A stretch of DNA of 64,000 nucleotides from Clarkia xantiana subsp. parviflora. Its lineage: Eukaryota > Streptophyta > Magnoliopsida > Myrtales > Onagraceae. The notes beneath the pieces are model-generated. The model did no database searches. It had not been told where the DNA came from and saw nothing but the letters and a program-made list of their open reading frames with translations. The stretch is from the NCBI GenBank assembly GCA_036873135.1, contig JAPTYO010000007.1, positions 56,654,383-56,718,382 on the forward strand. The letters are read 5' to 3'. The translations under genes were made by a program, and so were the position numbers. How positions within the stretch are numbered: position 1 is the first letter of the stretch; each line of letters opens with the position of its first letter. Shown here piece after piece: positions 55,146 to 64,000 of the stretch.

Positions 55146-55895
55146 TGTTGGGATCAAAATGACGTGGCCTTGAACTTCGGGGAATGGACTTCCAAGTATC
55201 GCCTCGGACTTAGCTCTCTCGAACGCTAAGTTTTTCTCTAAGAGGTTATGTGGGGCGAGAACCTGAAAAAGGGGTGGGGATGGCCCCTGATTCCACTCCG
55301 AAGCTTAATTCAGTAATGAATTTGAGAGTAATAATATAAGAACGTATTTAGAACTGACCGAATCCGTAAATGAATAGAAAGAGCCCCTATTTATAGGGAT
55401 AAGTTACCGACTTATATTGGCGCCTACTATGCCCTGATTGGCTGTTCAGGGGCGGCGATTACCCTCCTGTGATTGGTTGAAAGAGACGGTGAACAGTTAG
55501 CTGGTGACAAGCTGGTCTCCAGCTAAGTGTTTCTTACTGAGGAAGGTTTCTTCAACAAGGTGTCAAGCAGGTCGCCACCTGTCTTTACTTCAGAAGGAAG
55601 GTTTCCTCTTGGAGGTGGTTGAAGCAGGTCGCCACCTGTCCCTTCCCTTTTGGAAGAAGGGTTTCCACTGGAGTTTCCGTGGTCGACTTCGATTAGCGTC
55701 TTTTGCTAGAGGCTAAGTAGTTCAATCATCTTCTAGTCGATCAGTCGTGCTTTAAAAGTCGACCTCCTCAAATTTCATTGTCGACCTTTTATCTTTATCT
55801 CGTTAATACGAATAAGAAAGGTCGATGACTCATCCTTGACTTTCAAACGTACTCGACTTTATGCTCGTAATATCGAGTTTAATCATAACCCAACA
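55146..55895 (-). repeat. H 3' LTR (750 bp, left)
   Basis: TGTTGGGATCAAAATGACG...CATAACCCAACA on plus. A TATTTATA lies at 55390-55397 (TATAAATA on minus). About 68 bp longer than the right LTR through a repeat of the CAGGTCGCCACCTGTC word (55568 and 55627). Confidence 0.95.
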
Positions 55896-55913
55896 CTTGC
55901 CCCCGAGACATGA
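55896..55913 (-). promoter_or_regulatory. H polypurine tract
   Basis: Plus CTTGCCCCCGAGACATGA, the same form as in D and E. Confidence 0.75.
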
Positions 55914-56059
55914 GTCCTTTCATTTTATTAAAATAAAAGGGAAAGGGGTCGTGTCGAGTACCATTTTATTCTCGTTTCTCCGTTTGGTCATACGGTTTGC
56001 AGTCGAGCTTGTTTGCATAGCTTCGAACTCTTTCCATCATCATTCGCTTAATGGGTTGA

Positions 56060-57065
56060 AAAGTCAATGTGATGACTAACCTCCTTCGTAGGTGGCGGTT
56101 TTTAGAAGTCGGGGAGTCAGTCTTATGAGTGATCTCTTGTGTAGATGGTGACTTTCGGAAGTCGGGGAGGGAGTCAAGTGTTATGACTGATCTCTTGATC
56201 GCCACCGACTGTATGAAGTCGAGGAGTCAGTTAAAACTGCTCCTTTGTAGATGGCGACTTTCGGAAGTCGAGGAGTCAGTTAAGACTGCTCCTTAATCGT
56301 CGCCGACTATATGAAGTCGAGGAGTCAGTTAAGACTGCTCCTTTGTAGATGGCGACCTTCGAAAGTCGAGGAGTTAGTTAAGATTGCTCCTTAATCGTCG
56401 CCGACTGTATGAAGTCGAGGAGTCAGTTAAGACTGCTCCTTTGTAGATGGCGACCTTCGGAAGTCGATGAGTCAGTTATGACTGCTCCTTAATCGTCCCT
56501 GACTGTATGAAGTCGAGAAGTCAGTTAAAACTGCTCCTTTGTAGATGGCGAACTTCGGAAGTCGAGGAGTTTGTTAAGACTGCTCCTTAATCGTCGCCGA
56601 CTGTATCAAGTTGAGGAGTCAGTTAAGACTCCTCCTTTGTAGATGGCGACCTTCGGAAGTCGAGGAGTCAGTTAAGACTGCTCCTTAATCGTCGCCAACT
56701 GTATGAAGTCGAGGAGTCAGTTAAGACTGATCCTTTGTAGATGGCGACCTTCGGAAGTCGAGGAGTCAGTTAGACTGCTCCTTAATCGTCGCCAACTGTA
56801 TGAAGTCGAGGAGTCAGTTAAGACTGCTTCTTTGTAGATGGCGACCTTCGGAAGTCGAGGAGTCAGTTAAGACTGCTCCTTAATCGTCGCCGACTGTATG
56901 AAGTCGAGGAGTCAGTTAAGACTGCTCCTTTGTAGATGGCGACCTTCGGAAGTCGAGGTGTCAGTTAAGACTGCTCCTTAATCGTCGCCGACTGTATGAA
57001 GTCGAGGAGTCAGTTAAGACTGCTCCTTTGTAGATGGCGACCGTCGGAAGTCGAGGAGTCCTGCT
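56060..57065. repeat. Tandem array, 97-99-bp unit (two ~49-bp halves), ~10 copies
   Basis: Half-units alternate: CGCCGACTGTATGAAGTCGAGGAG... with CTCCTTTGTAGATGG, and CGACCTTCGGAAGTCGAGGAG... with CTCCTTAATCGT. Both share GTCGAGGAGTCAGTTAAGACTG. ATGAAGTCGAG recurs near 56310, 56409, 56508, 56605, 56703, 56800, 56899 and 56996. High similarity between copies implies recent amplification. Confidence 0.95.
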
Positions 57066-57135
57066 TTTTGACACCCAAAGTAAAGGAATTATATCTTTAT
57101 TCATTACTTCATTGTAATTGAAATATATAAGAGAT

Positions 57136-58218
57136 TTAAACATAGAATTTCTTTAAATACTCGGCGTTGAAAGTCCTATTGAGGCGTTGCCCACGAGGAT
57201 CTTCCAATCTGTAGGCGTTAGGGCATGGTATTCCGATGACCACGTAAGGTCCTTCCCATTTCGGCACCATCTTTCCTCTTTGGTCTGTTGTCAGGAATTC
57301 ATTCCTTCGCTGGACTTTTTCTCCTAAGAAGAATTGGCGCTGTCCTACCTTTCGATTGAAATATCTGGCGGTGGCGAGCTTCATTCTTCCCTGAATTTCT
57401 TCCGAAGTCCACCTTTTTTTGTCGGCTAAATCCAAGTTGATCTTTCTTTGTTCATCGTTTTGGTTAACTTGGTATGCTGCGACTCTTTGGGAGATATTGG
57501 CCACTTCGATGGGTGAGACTGCTTCCGATCCATAAACCATACTGAACGAAGTTTCTCCCGTGGCTCTTTTGGGCGAGGTTCTAATTGCCCATAGAACTTG
57601 GTTTAATTCTTCAACCCATTTTCCCTTTAGAACGGCTACTCTCCTCTTCAATCCATTGAGGATTGTCTTATTGGCGGCCTCTACTTGCCCATTTGTTTGG
57701 GCGTGATGTACAGAGCCAAATCGATGATTGATCAACATTTCTTCACAGAAGTCGGCGAGTTCATCACTAGCGAACTGGGGACCATTGTCGCTAATAAGGA
57801 TCTTAAGGACTCCATACCGGCATATGATTTGTTCTCGTATGAACTTAATCATTTGAAAAGAGGTTGTGGATGCTAGAGCTCTGGCTTCTATCCATTTAGA
57901 AAATTAGTCAATGACGACCACGATATGCGTTCGTTGACCTGTAGATTGGGGTAGGGGTCCAATAAGATCAATCCCCCATTGAGCAAAGGGCCAAGCGCTC
58001 ATCATAGGAGTAAGATCTGCTGGTGGTTTGGCGATCCTTGGAGCGTAAATTTGGCAGGCGAAGCAAGCCCGAACTCTGTTGCTTCTTTGTGCATTGTCGG
58101 CCAATAGAATCCCTGTCACAATGCCTTGAGTACCAAGGTTTTGGCTCCTTCGTGGCAACCAGCTTCCCCTCCATGTAGGTCTTCCATTATCCTTTCTGTT
58201 TGAGTAGCGTCTATGCAC
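57136..58218 (-). pseudogene. H integrase (one nonsense codon)
   Basis: From 58218: zinc-region remains CFACQIYAPRIAKP and core start QWGIDLIGPLP. At 57904 a TAA takes the place of the tyrosine in the conserved D-Y-F-S-K-W motif. The same frame then continues: ISDNGPQFASDELADFCEE, VHHAQTNGQVEAANKTILNGLKRR (catalytic E of Q-V-E), WAIRTSPKRATGETSFSMVYG, and the C-terminal QRRNEFLTTD, KMVPKWEGPYVVI, stop at 57136. A single substitution thus separates two otherwise open halves. Confidence 0.9.
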
Positions 58219-58844
58219 CTAAGGTAGGGCATGGAGTATCCTCTTTTGTAGAGATATCCATCTAAGATCACGAAGCGTCCAGTTGCTCTTTGAATTTGGG
58301 TTGCCTGTACCGGGTTTTCAGGGAGAGTTCCCTTTTCTAAGTAGTTTTGAATGAGGGTGATCCAAGAATCTGGAGCTTGGATATTAAGGATTTCAGCTCC
58401 TACTTCTACCGCTGAATAGAGGGATCTTTCGACGAAGTGCATCGTGGTTGGGGGAGCATTTCCTAGGGCGAACTTACTGAGGGTGTTCGCCTCTTTATTC
58501 TCCTCTCGAGGAATAGCTTCTATTTGGAAGTGAGGCAAATCTCGAACGAGCCTTCGTACTTCTTCGGCGTACTTCTTCATATTTTCTCCTTTGGCGACAT
58601 ACGTTCCGTTTGTCTGATTGACGATTAACTCAGAGTCGCACCGTACTTTTAAATTAGTAATGCCCATACCTTTATCTATTTGGAGGCCTGTTAGCAGGGC
58701 TTCATACTCAGCCTCGTTATTGGTTGCTCGAAAAGTTAAGGCTAGAGCGTAGCGGAGTGGCTCTCCATCAGGCGGCTTTAATATTAGACCTGCCCCGCAT
58801 CCCAAGGCGGAAGATGATCCATCAGTATACAACAACCATGACAT
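58116..58844 (-). pseudogene. H RNase H and start of integrase
   Basis: LLYTDGSSSALGCGAGLIL, EPLRYALALTFRATNNEAEYEALLTG, VRCDSELIVNQ and REENKEANTLSKFALGN mark the ribonuclease H. YKRGYSMPYLRCI and HGGEAGCHEGAKTL are the start of the integrase zinc region. The frame slips near 58116-58218 into the integrase frame, and from RT near 58930. Confidence 0.88.
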
Positions 58845-58936
58845 GGTGTCGTTGGCCCCGTTCTCTAGGGGTAGTCTTCACATGCTCTCTTGTGGGAGGA
58901 TAATGGGTTGTGCGTCTGGCGTTGATGTGTTTTCAT

Positions 58937-61615
58937 CTATAAAGTCGGCCAATGCTTGGCTTTGATTGCTTTTCGAGGCTCGAAGTGGATGCGGAATTCA
59001 CTTAACTCGACTTCCCAGTTAACCATCTTCCCAGAGATGTCAGGTTTTTGCAATAGTTGCTTCAAAGGTTGATTGGTGAGCACCGTAATTTCATGGGCGT
59101 GAAAGTAAGGTCGGAGCTTCCTGGCGGCCGCTATTAACAGAGCATACAGATACTTCTCGATTTCCATATAGTTAGCCTCGGCTACGCCGAAGAGCTTGCT
59201 AACATAATATACGAGCATCTGAATGTTGTCGGTTTCTTTGATGAGAACCGAGCTCACTGCTGCTGAGCTGATACTTAAGTATAGGAATAAGGGATCCTCT
59301 GGCAAAGGTTTGGCTAAAGCGGGGAGCGAGTGAAGGTGTGCTTTTAACTGTTGGAAGGCTTCTTCGCACTCGATCGTCCACTCAAAATTCTTATTTGCTC
59401 GTAGGATTTTAAAGAATGGGAGGGACTTATCTCCTAATCTTGCCAACAATCTTCCCAGCGTGGCCAGTCTTCCATTCAGACTTTGTACTTCTCTATGGCA
59501 GGTAGGTGAGGACATCTCTTCTATGGCGGTCACCTTCTCTGGATTTTCCTCGATCCCTCTCTGGCTGACCATGAAACCCAAAAACTTCCCCGACTGGACC
59601 CCAAATGCACATTTAGTGGGGTTTATTCTTACTTGGTGAAGTCTCATGCATGCGAAGGCTTCCTCTAAATCTTGAACATGGACGTGCCCCCTTCTGGTTT
59701 TGACTAGCATGTCGTCTATGTATACTTCCATGTTCCTTCATATCATAGGTTTGAAAAGCTTATTCACCATACGTTGGTAAGTAGCTCCCTCGTTTATTAA
59801 ACCAAACGGCATGACGGTGTAGTGATAGATGTCGCTGTCAGCATAGAACGCCGTATGAGCCTCATCCTTGGGATGCATTCGTATTTGATTATACCCAGAA
59901 TAGGCGTCCATGAAGCTTAAGAAATCATGTACTGAAGTGGCGTCGACTAACTGATCAATTCTTGGAAGAGGATAGGAATCTTTTGGACATGCTTTGTTGA
60001 GATCTCGGAAATCGACACACATCCTCCATCTTTGGTTGTATTTCTTTACCAAGACCGGGTTGGCGACCCAAGTTTGGAATCGTATTTCTTTGACGAAACC
60101 TGCTTCCACTAATTTTCCAACCTCTTGGCGGATTCCGGCTTTCTTTTCTGCCCCCATAGATCTTCTCTTCTGGGCTATGGGTTTGATGGCGGGATCTTTC
60201 CTTAGTTCGTGAGAGATTATTTCTGGATTTATCCCTGGCATGTCGCTGGGTTCCCAGGCGAATAGTTCCTTGTATTCCCTTAAGAGGGCAGTTATTCTCT
60301 GGGCTAACTCCGGGGGTAAGGATGCTCCAATCTTCACTTTCTTCTCCTTCCCTTCTAGGACGATTTCGACTAATTCTTCCATCGGGGTCGGTCGTCCTAC
60401 CTCCTCTCGAGGGTCCTCCTCTGTAACGATGGAGAGGGTTTCTCTTTGACTTGATCTTCTGAGGAGGTCGACGTAGCATTGTCGAGAGGTTTCTTGATCA
60501 CCCCAGACTTCTCCTAAACCATGATGGGTAGGGAATCTCATGACTTGATGAACGGTGGAAGGTATTATATGGTTAGGATTGAGAGTGGTTCTTCCTAATA
60601 TCGCTTTGTAGGTGTGGATCTGATCGACTACCACAAAGCGAATTTTTAGGTGTAAGGCTTTCCATCCTCGCCCTAGAATTACGGGGAGTTGTATTGCCCC
60701 CAAGGGATAAGTCGTTCTTCCCGCGAATCCCACCAAAGGTGAAGTCATCTCTTGCATATCTTTTCTTTTGTATCCCATGGCGACAAGAATGTTGAAGGCG
60801 ATTACGTCTCTGGAGCTTCCTCCATCCACCAGTATCCTTTTAACCTCCTTATCGTTGATTTGAGCGGTGATTACCAATGCATCCTCATAGGGCTGAGAGG
60901 TCTCCGATAGATCTTCCATTGAGAAGGTAATCGCCACTGGCTCCAATTCTCTCGGCCTTTTCAAGGGGCTTATTGGAGTGCAGCGGGCAGCATACAGGTC
61001 CCTGGCCGAGCTTGCTTCTCCTCCCGCCGCAAATCCTCCAGCTATGATGTTGATATCATTCCCCGGGGGCATTCTCCATCTCTTTGACTCGTGAGAGCAA
61101 CCTCGATGGTTGCTTTGGATCTCCTCTCTCATGAATTCTAATTCTCTTCTTTCGAGGAGGCAATCCTCCATGTTATTCCCTTCTTGCCGGTAGTGCTCAC
61201 AACAGGGAGTAGAATATCGATTTTCCTCATTTAAATGAAATCTCTCTAACCTATGCTGAGTTCGCCTGAATTCTTTGGACGAGATCTCCCGTTGAGATGA
61301 GCTTTCGCCCCTACTCCGTGGATGCCTTTGTTGGAGGCGACGATTCCTCTGAGCTTGCTCTACTTCTATGTGGAAGTTTACTCGCTCGTCTAGTTCCTCA
61401 ATACTCCTTACTGGCTCCGTGTGTTGAGTGAGGGCCAGAGGTCGAGATTGAACTCCCAATCCTCTAAAGAACGTTCGAATGGCCTCTCCCTCCATGAGTT
61501 CGCCTCCGGTATAACCTTCTTGGAATCGCCTAGAGTAATTTTCCAGGGTTTCGTCCGGCCCTTGGAATATACCCTCCGCTATCCATCTCCCCCTTTGTGC
61601 TCGCTCTATGTCCAC
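58937..61615 (-). pseudogene. H gag tail, protease and RT (one nonsense codon)
   Basis: 625 codons (61615-59738), then the same frame from 59731 after a TGA. Gag end EGIFQGPDETLENYSRRFQEGYTGGELMEGEAIRTFFRGL. The knuckle region CCEHYRQEGNNMEDC has the first His displaced and the second replaced by Asn, so zinc binding is doubtful. Protease ILVDGGSSRD, D264. RT: AIKPIAQKRRSMG, FVKEIRFQTWVANPVLVKK, WRMCVDFRDLNKACPKD, DAYSGYNQIRM, FGLINEGATYQRMV, stop, then EVYIDDMLVKTR, LGFMVSQRGIEENP and VYYVSKL. The stop lies just before the catalytic YIDD. Confidence 0.9.
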
Positions 61616-61872
61616 ATGATGGTTAGCAAGTTGTATTAATCCTTCCAGGCTCCTTACCGGGGTTATGGCTTGAGTTAGGGTTAAAGATCGAGACTAGGAT
61701 CCTAACCCCTTGAAGAATGCCCGGATGGTTTCGCTCTCTGAGAGCTCGCCCCCCCCGTGTATCCTCCTTAGAATTGCCTAAAGTAATCTTCCAAGGTCTT
61801 GTTTGGTCCTTGGAATATACCTTCGGCTATCCGTGCTTGACTTTGTCTTGTATGATTTCTTGGTGGTGCCAT
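61616..61872 (-). pseudogene. H gag start joined to a second copy of the gag end
   Basis: An ATG at 61872-61870 (MAPPRNHTRQSQ) leads straight into RIAEGIFQGPNKTLEDYFRQF. That is a second, more degraded copy of the segment that starts the frame at 61615 (WIAEGIFQGPDETLENYSRRF). About 210 bp of gag are thus duplicated in tandem and the gag core before it is missing. Confidence 0.75.
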
Positions 61873-61889
61873 GACCTTTTGATCTCCGG

Positions 61890-61907
61890 TTCCCACAGAC
61901 GGCGCCA
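61890..61907 (-). promoter_or_regulatory. H primer binding site
   Basis: Minus TGGCGCCGTCTGTGGGAA, two bases inside the 5' LTR. Confidence 0.93.
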
Positions 61908-61909
61908 AA

Positions 61910-62591
61910 TGTTGGGATCAAAATGACGTGGCCTTGAACTTAGGGAAATGGACTTCTAATTATCGCCTCGGACTTAGCTCTCTTGAATGCTAAGTTTTCC
62001 TCTAAGAGGTTATGTGGGGCGAGAACCTGAAAAAGGGGTGGGGATGGCCCCTGATTCCACTCCGAAGCTTAAGTCAGTAATGGATTTGAGAGTAATAATA
62101 TAAGAACGTATTTAGAACTGACCGAATCCGTAAATGAATAGAAAGAGCCCCTATTTATAAGGATAACTTACCGACTTATATTGGCGGCTACTATGCCCTT
62201 ATTGGCTGTTCAGGGGCGGCGATTACCCTACTGTGATTGGTTGAAAGAGACGGTGAGCAGTCAGCTGGTGACAAGATGGTCTCCAGCTAAGTGTTTCTTA
62301 CTGAGGAAGGTTTCTTCAACCAGGTGACAAGCAGGTCGCCACTTGTCCCTTCTCTTTTGGAAGAAGGGTTTCCACTTGAGTTTCCGTGGTCGACTTCGAT
62401 AAGCGTCGGTTGCCAGAGGCTAAGTAGTTCAATCATCTTATGGTCAATCAGTCGTGCTTTAAAAGTCGACCTCCTTAAATGTCGTTGTTGACCTTTTGTC
62501 TTTATCTCGTTAATACGAATAAGAAAGGTCGACGACTTTCAAACGTACTCGACTTTATGCTCGTAATATCGGGTTTAATCATAACCCAACA
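61910..62591 (-). repeat. H 5' LTR (682 bp, right)
   Basis: TGTTGGGATCAAAATGACG...CATAACCCAACA on plus; several substitutions per 100 compared with the left LTR, by eye. Confidence 0.95.
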
Positions 62592-62596
62592 GAAGC
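62592..62596. repeat. Target site duplication of H, right (GAAGC)
   Basis: Exact match to 55141-55145. Confidence 0.95.
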
Positions 62597-62865
62597 AACA
62601 ATGACTGCTCTCATAAGGCGACACCCACAACTTATACCGACTGGGAGATGCGGAAGGGCAGATATCAACTAACACCTTCAGTGGAGAACATTGGAAGAAG
62701 TTCCACACCCGAAGGGAAAATGGAATATCCACTTCCATTATCTAATTTATTATTACCAAAAGGAGATCTACGGACTCCACTTAAACTTTCATTTCTGTAA
62801 GAAATGACAATAGCACTAAATGAATCAAATGCTTTTCAGGACACAGAGGAAAGAAGAAAGGCACA
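62597..62865 (+). other. G interior after H, non-coding
   Basis: A-rich sequence without a frame that leads into the array. Confidence 0.55.
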
Positions 62866-63780
62866 ATCACTCACAAAGAGGAGGCGTCATCTACAACCGA
62901 AAAGGGGATGATCCAAAATGACAACTATGAAATATGATAAGGCGATCGACAACCCTTACATATGGAAAGAGGAAGATCTATAAGGACAACCCTTACAACC
63001 GAAAAGGGACATAAGACCCATAGGGCCACCCTAACCAAAAAGGGGAAGATCCAAAACACAACCTTGACATATGTTAAAGCGATCGACAACCTTTACATAT
63101 GAACAAGGAAAGATCTATACGGACGACTATTACAACCGAAAAGGGACGTAAGACCCATAGGGCCACCCTTACAACTGAAAATGGGAGAGCCCTACGGACA
63201 ACCTTGACATATGTTAAAGCGATCGACAACCATTACATACGAAAAAGGGAACATCTATACGGATGACCATTACAACCGAAAGGGACGTAAGACCCATAGG
63301 GCCACCCTTACAACCGAAAATGGGAAGAGCCAAACGGACAACCTTGACATATGTTAAAGCGATCGACAACCTTTGCATATGAACAAGGGAAGATCTATAT
63401 AGAGGACCATTACAATCGAAAAGGGATGTAAGGCCCATACGGCTACCCTTACAACCAATAATGGGAAGAGCCAAACGGACAACCTTGACATATGTTAAAG
63501 CGATCGACAACCTTTACATATGAACAAGGGAAGATCTATACGGACGACCATTACAACCGAAAAGGGATGTAAGACCCATAGGGCCACCCTTACAACCGAA
63601 AGGGGAAGATAAAAAAGAAAAACCCTGACATATGATAAAGCGATCGACAACCTTTACATATGAACATGGGAAGATCTATAAAGACAACCCTTACAACCAA
63701 AAATGGACATAAGACCCATAGGGCCACCCTTCCAATAGAAAAGGGATATAAGACCTAAAGGGCCACCCTTCAAACACAAT
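62866..63780 (+). repeat. Tandem array, ~140-bp unit, ~6 copies
   Basis: TTGACATATGTTAAAGCGATCGACAAC recurs at about 63065, 63205, 63345, 63486 and 63627, with a diverged first copy at ~62925. Each unit also holds GTAAGACCCATAGGGCCACCC and TTACAACCGAAAAGGG. CATATG and CGATCG palindromes occur in every unit. Confidence 0.95.
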
Positions 63781-63834
63781 ATGAGATATAAGTCACCCAA
63801 TCAAAGGGCAACTCATCAAACAAGATATAAAACG

Positions 63835-64000
63835 TAAGTAAGTCAACAATGGCTATCATGTCCATATATCAAAGGAGGATACTATCCCCCTATACATCAA
63901 CAATGGCTATCATGTCCATAAATCAAAGGAGGATACCATCCCCTTGTAAATCATCAAATGGCTATCATGACCATATATCAAATGAAGATACCATCCCCCT
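63835..64000 (+). repeat. Tandem array, ~57-60-bp unit, running off the window
   Basis: CAATGGCTATCATGTCCATATATCAAAGGAGGATAC and ATCCCC recur at about 63846, 63901 and 63958. This is a second array type in G, different from the 140-bp one. Confidence 0.88.

Larger units (their letters stand above)
55146..62591 (-). mobile_element. H: Tat-type Ty3/gypsy element with truncated gag, in G
   Basis: 7.4 kb, LTRs and perfect GAAGC duplications, minus orientation. Has protease, RT, RNase H and integrase in order but only the end of gag. No additional ORF is seen; a long 97-99-bp tandem array occupies the region between pol and the 3' LTR. Confidence 0.95.
51967..64000 (+). mobile_element. G: large non-coding LTR element, open at the window end, carrying H
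   Basis: Has a 5' LTR, primer site and an interior (52783-55145 and 62597-64000) with tandem arrays and no gag-pol frame. Primer site TGGCGCCGTCTGCGGATT relates it to the Tat-type elements. The array-rich interior makes it LARD-like, as Y. Its 3' LTR lies beyond the window. Confidence 0.8.

Noticed and set aside
1..64000. CRISPR-like arrays
   Set aside because: The repeats are head-to-tail tandem units without unique spacers, inside plant LTR elements.

Overview
The window is repeat-dominated plant nuclear DNA. I found no cellular gene, tRNA, rRNA or CRISPR array. Nearly every base can be placed in a stack of nested LTR retrotransposons from two groups. One is a Ty1/copia family with ~0.5-0.6 kb LTRs, a TGGTATCAGAGC primer site and a copia RT/RNase H. 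The other is Ty3/gypsy elements of the plant Tat type (TGGCGCCGTCTG primer site, gag with a C-x2-H-x4-H-x4-C knuckle, DGGSS protease, YVDD or YIDD RT, RNase H, integrase), plus coding-free large derivatives. Tat-type elements with additional ORFs and hypervariable 3' tandem repeats point to a flowering plant with a large, repeat-rich genome. Species cannot be told.

I name the elements Z, Y, A, B, C, E, F, D, G and H. Layout: 1-2063 and 9478-14171 are remnants of a minus-strand Tat-like element (Z), starting with a scrap of copia LTR. Z is split by Y (2064-9472), a non-coding large LTR element with perfect CATAT target duplications and tandem arrays along its 3' half. At 14172 copia A begins. 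Copia B begins inside A at 16472. Copia C (18210-38297, TSD TGCTC) is inserted in B. C carries two Tat-type insertions in its gag: E (20899-29862, minus) and F (30179-~33405, plus, one LTR only). B resumes at 38303 and is split by D (39770-50522, minus, TSD ATTGG), the most complete Tat element. B resumes again at 50528 until G (from ~51967), a second non-coding large element that runs off the window. G is split by H (55146-62591, minus, TSD GAAGC). A, B, G and probably Z are not closed inside the window.

No element is coding-competent as read: gag and pol of D, E, F and H all carry stops, frameshifts or deletions. Long open frames that survive are the copia RT/RNase H of C and the D frame from knuckle to RNase H. 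The most interesting biology is the additional gene carried antisense to gag-pol in D, with recognisable relatives in Z and E. In D it has its own TATA box just inside the 3' LTR, a 7-nt first exon, GT-AG introns, a plant 'gypsy-type transposase-like' domain and a long C-terminal coiled coil. Other notable structures are a head-to-head inverted pair of related LTR/gag segments (E/F), a run of perfect hairpins in the LTR of G, and a non-coding spacer shared by copia B and C where protease and integrase should be.
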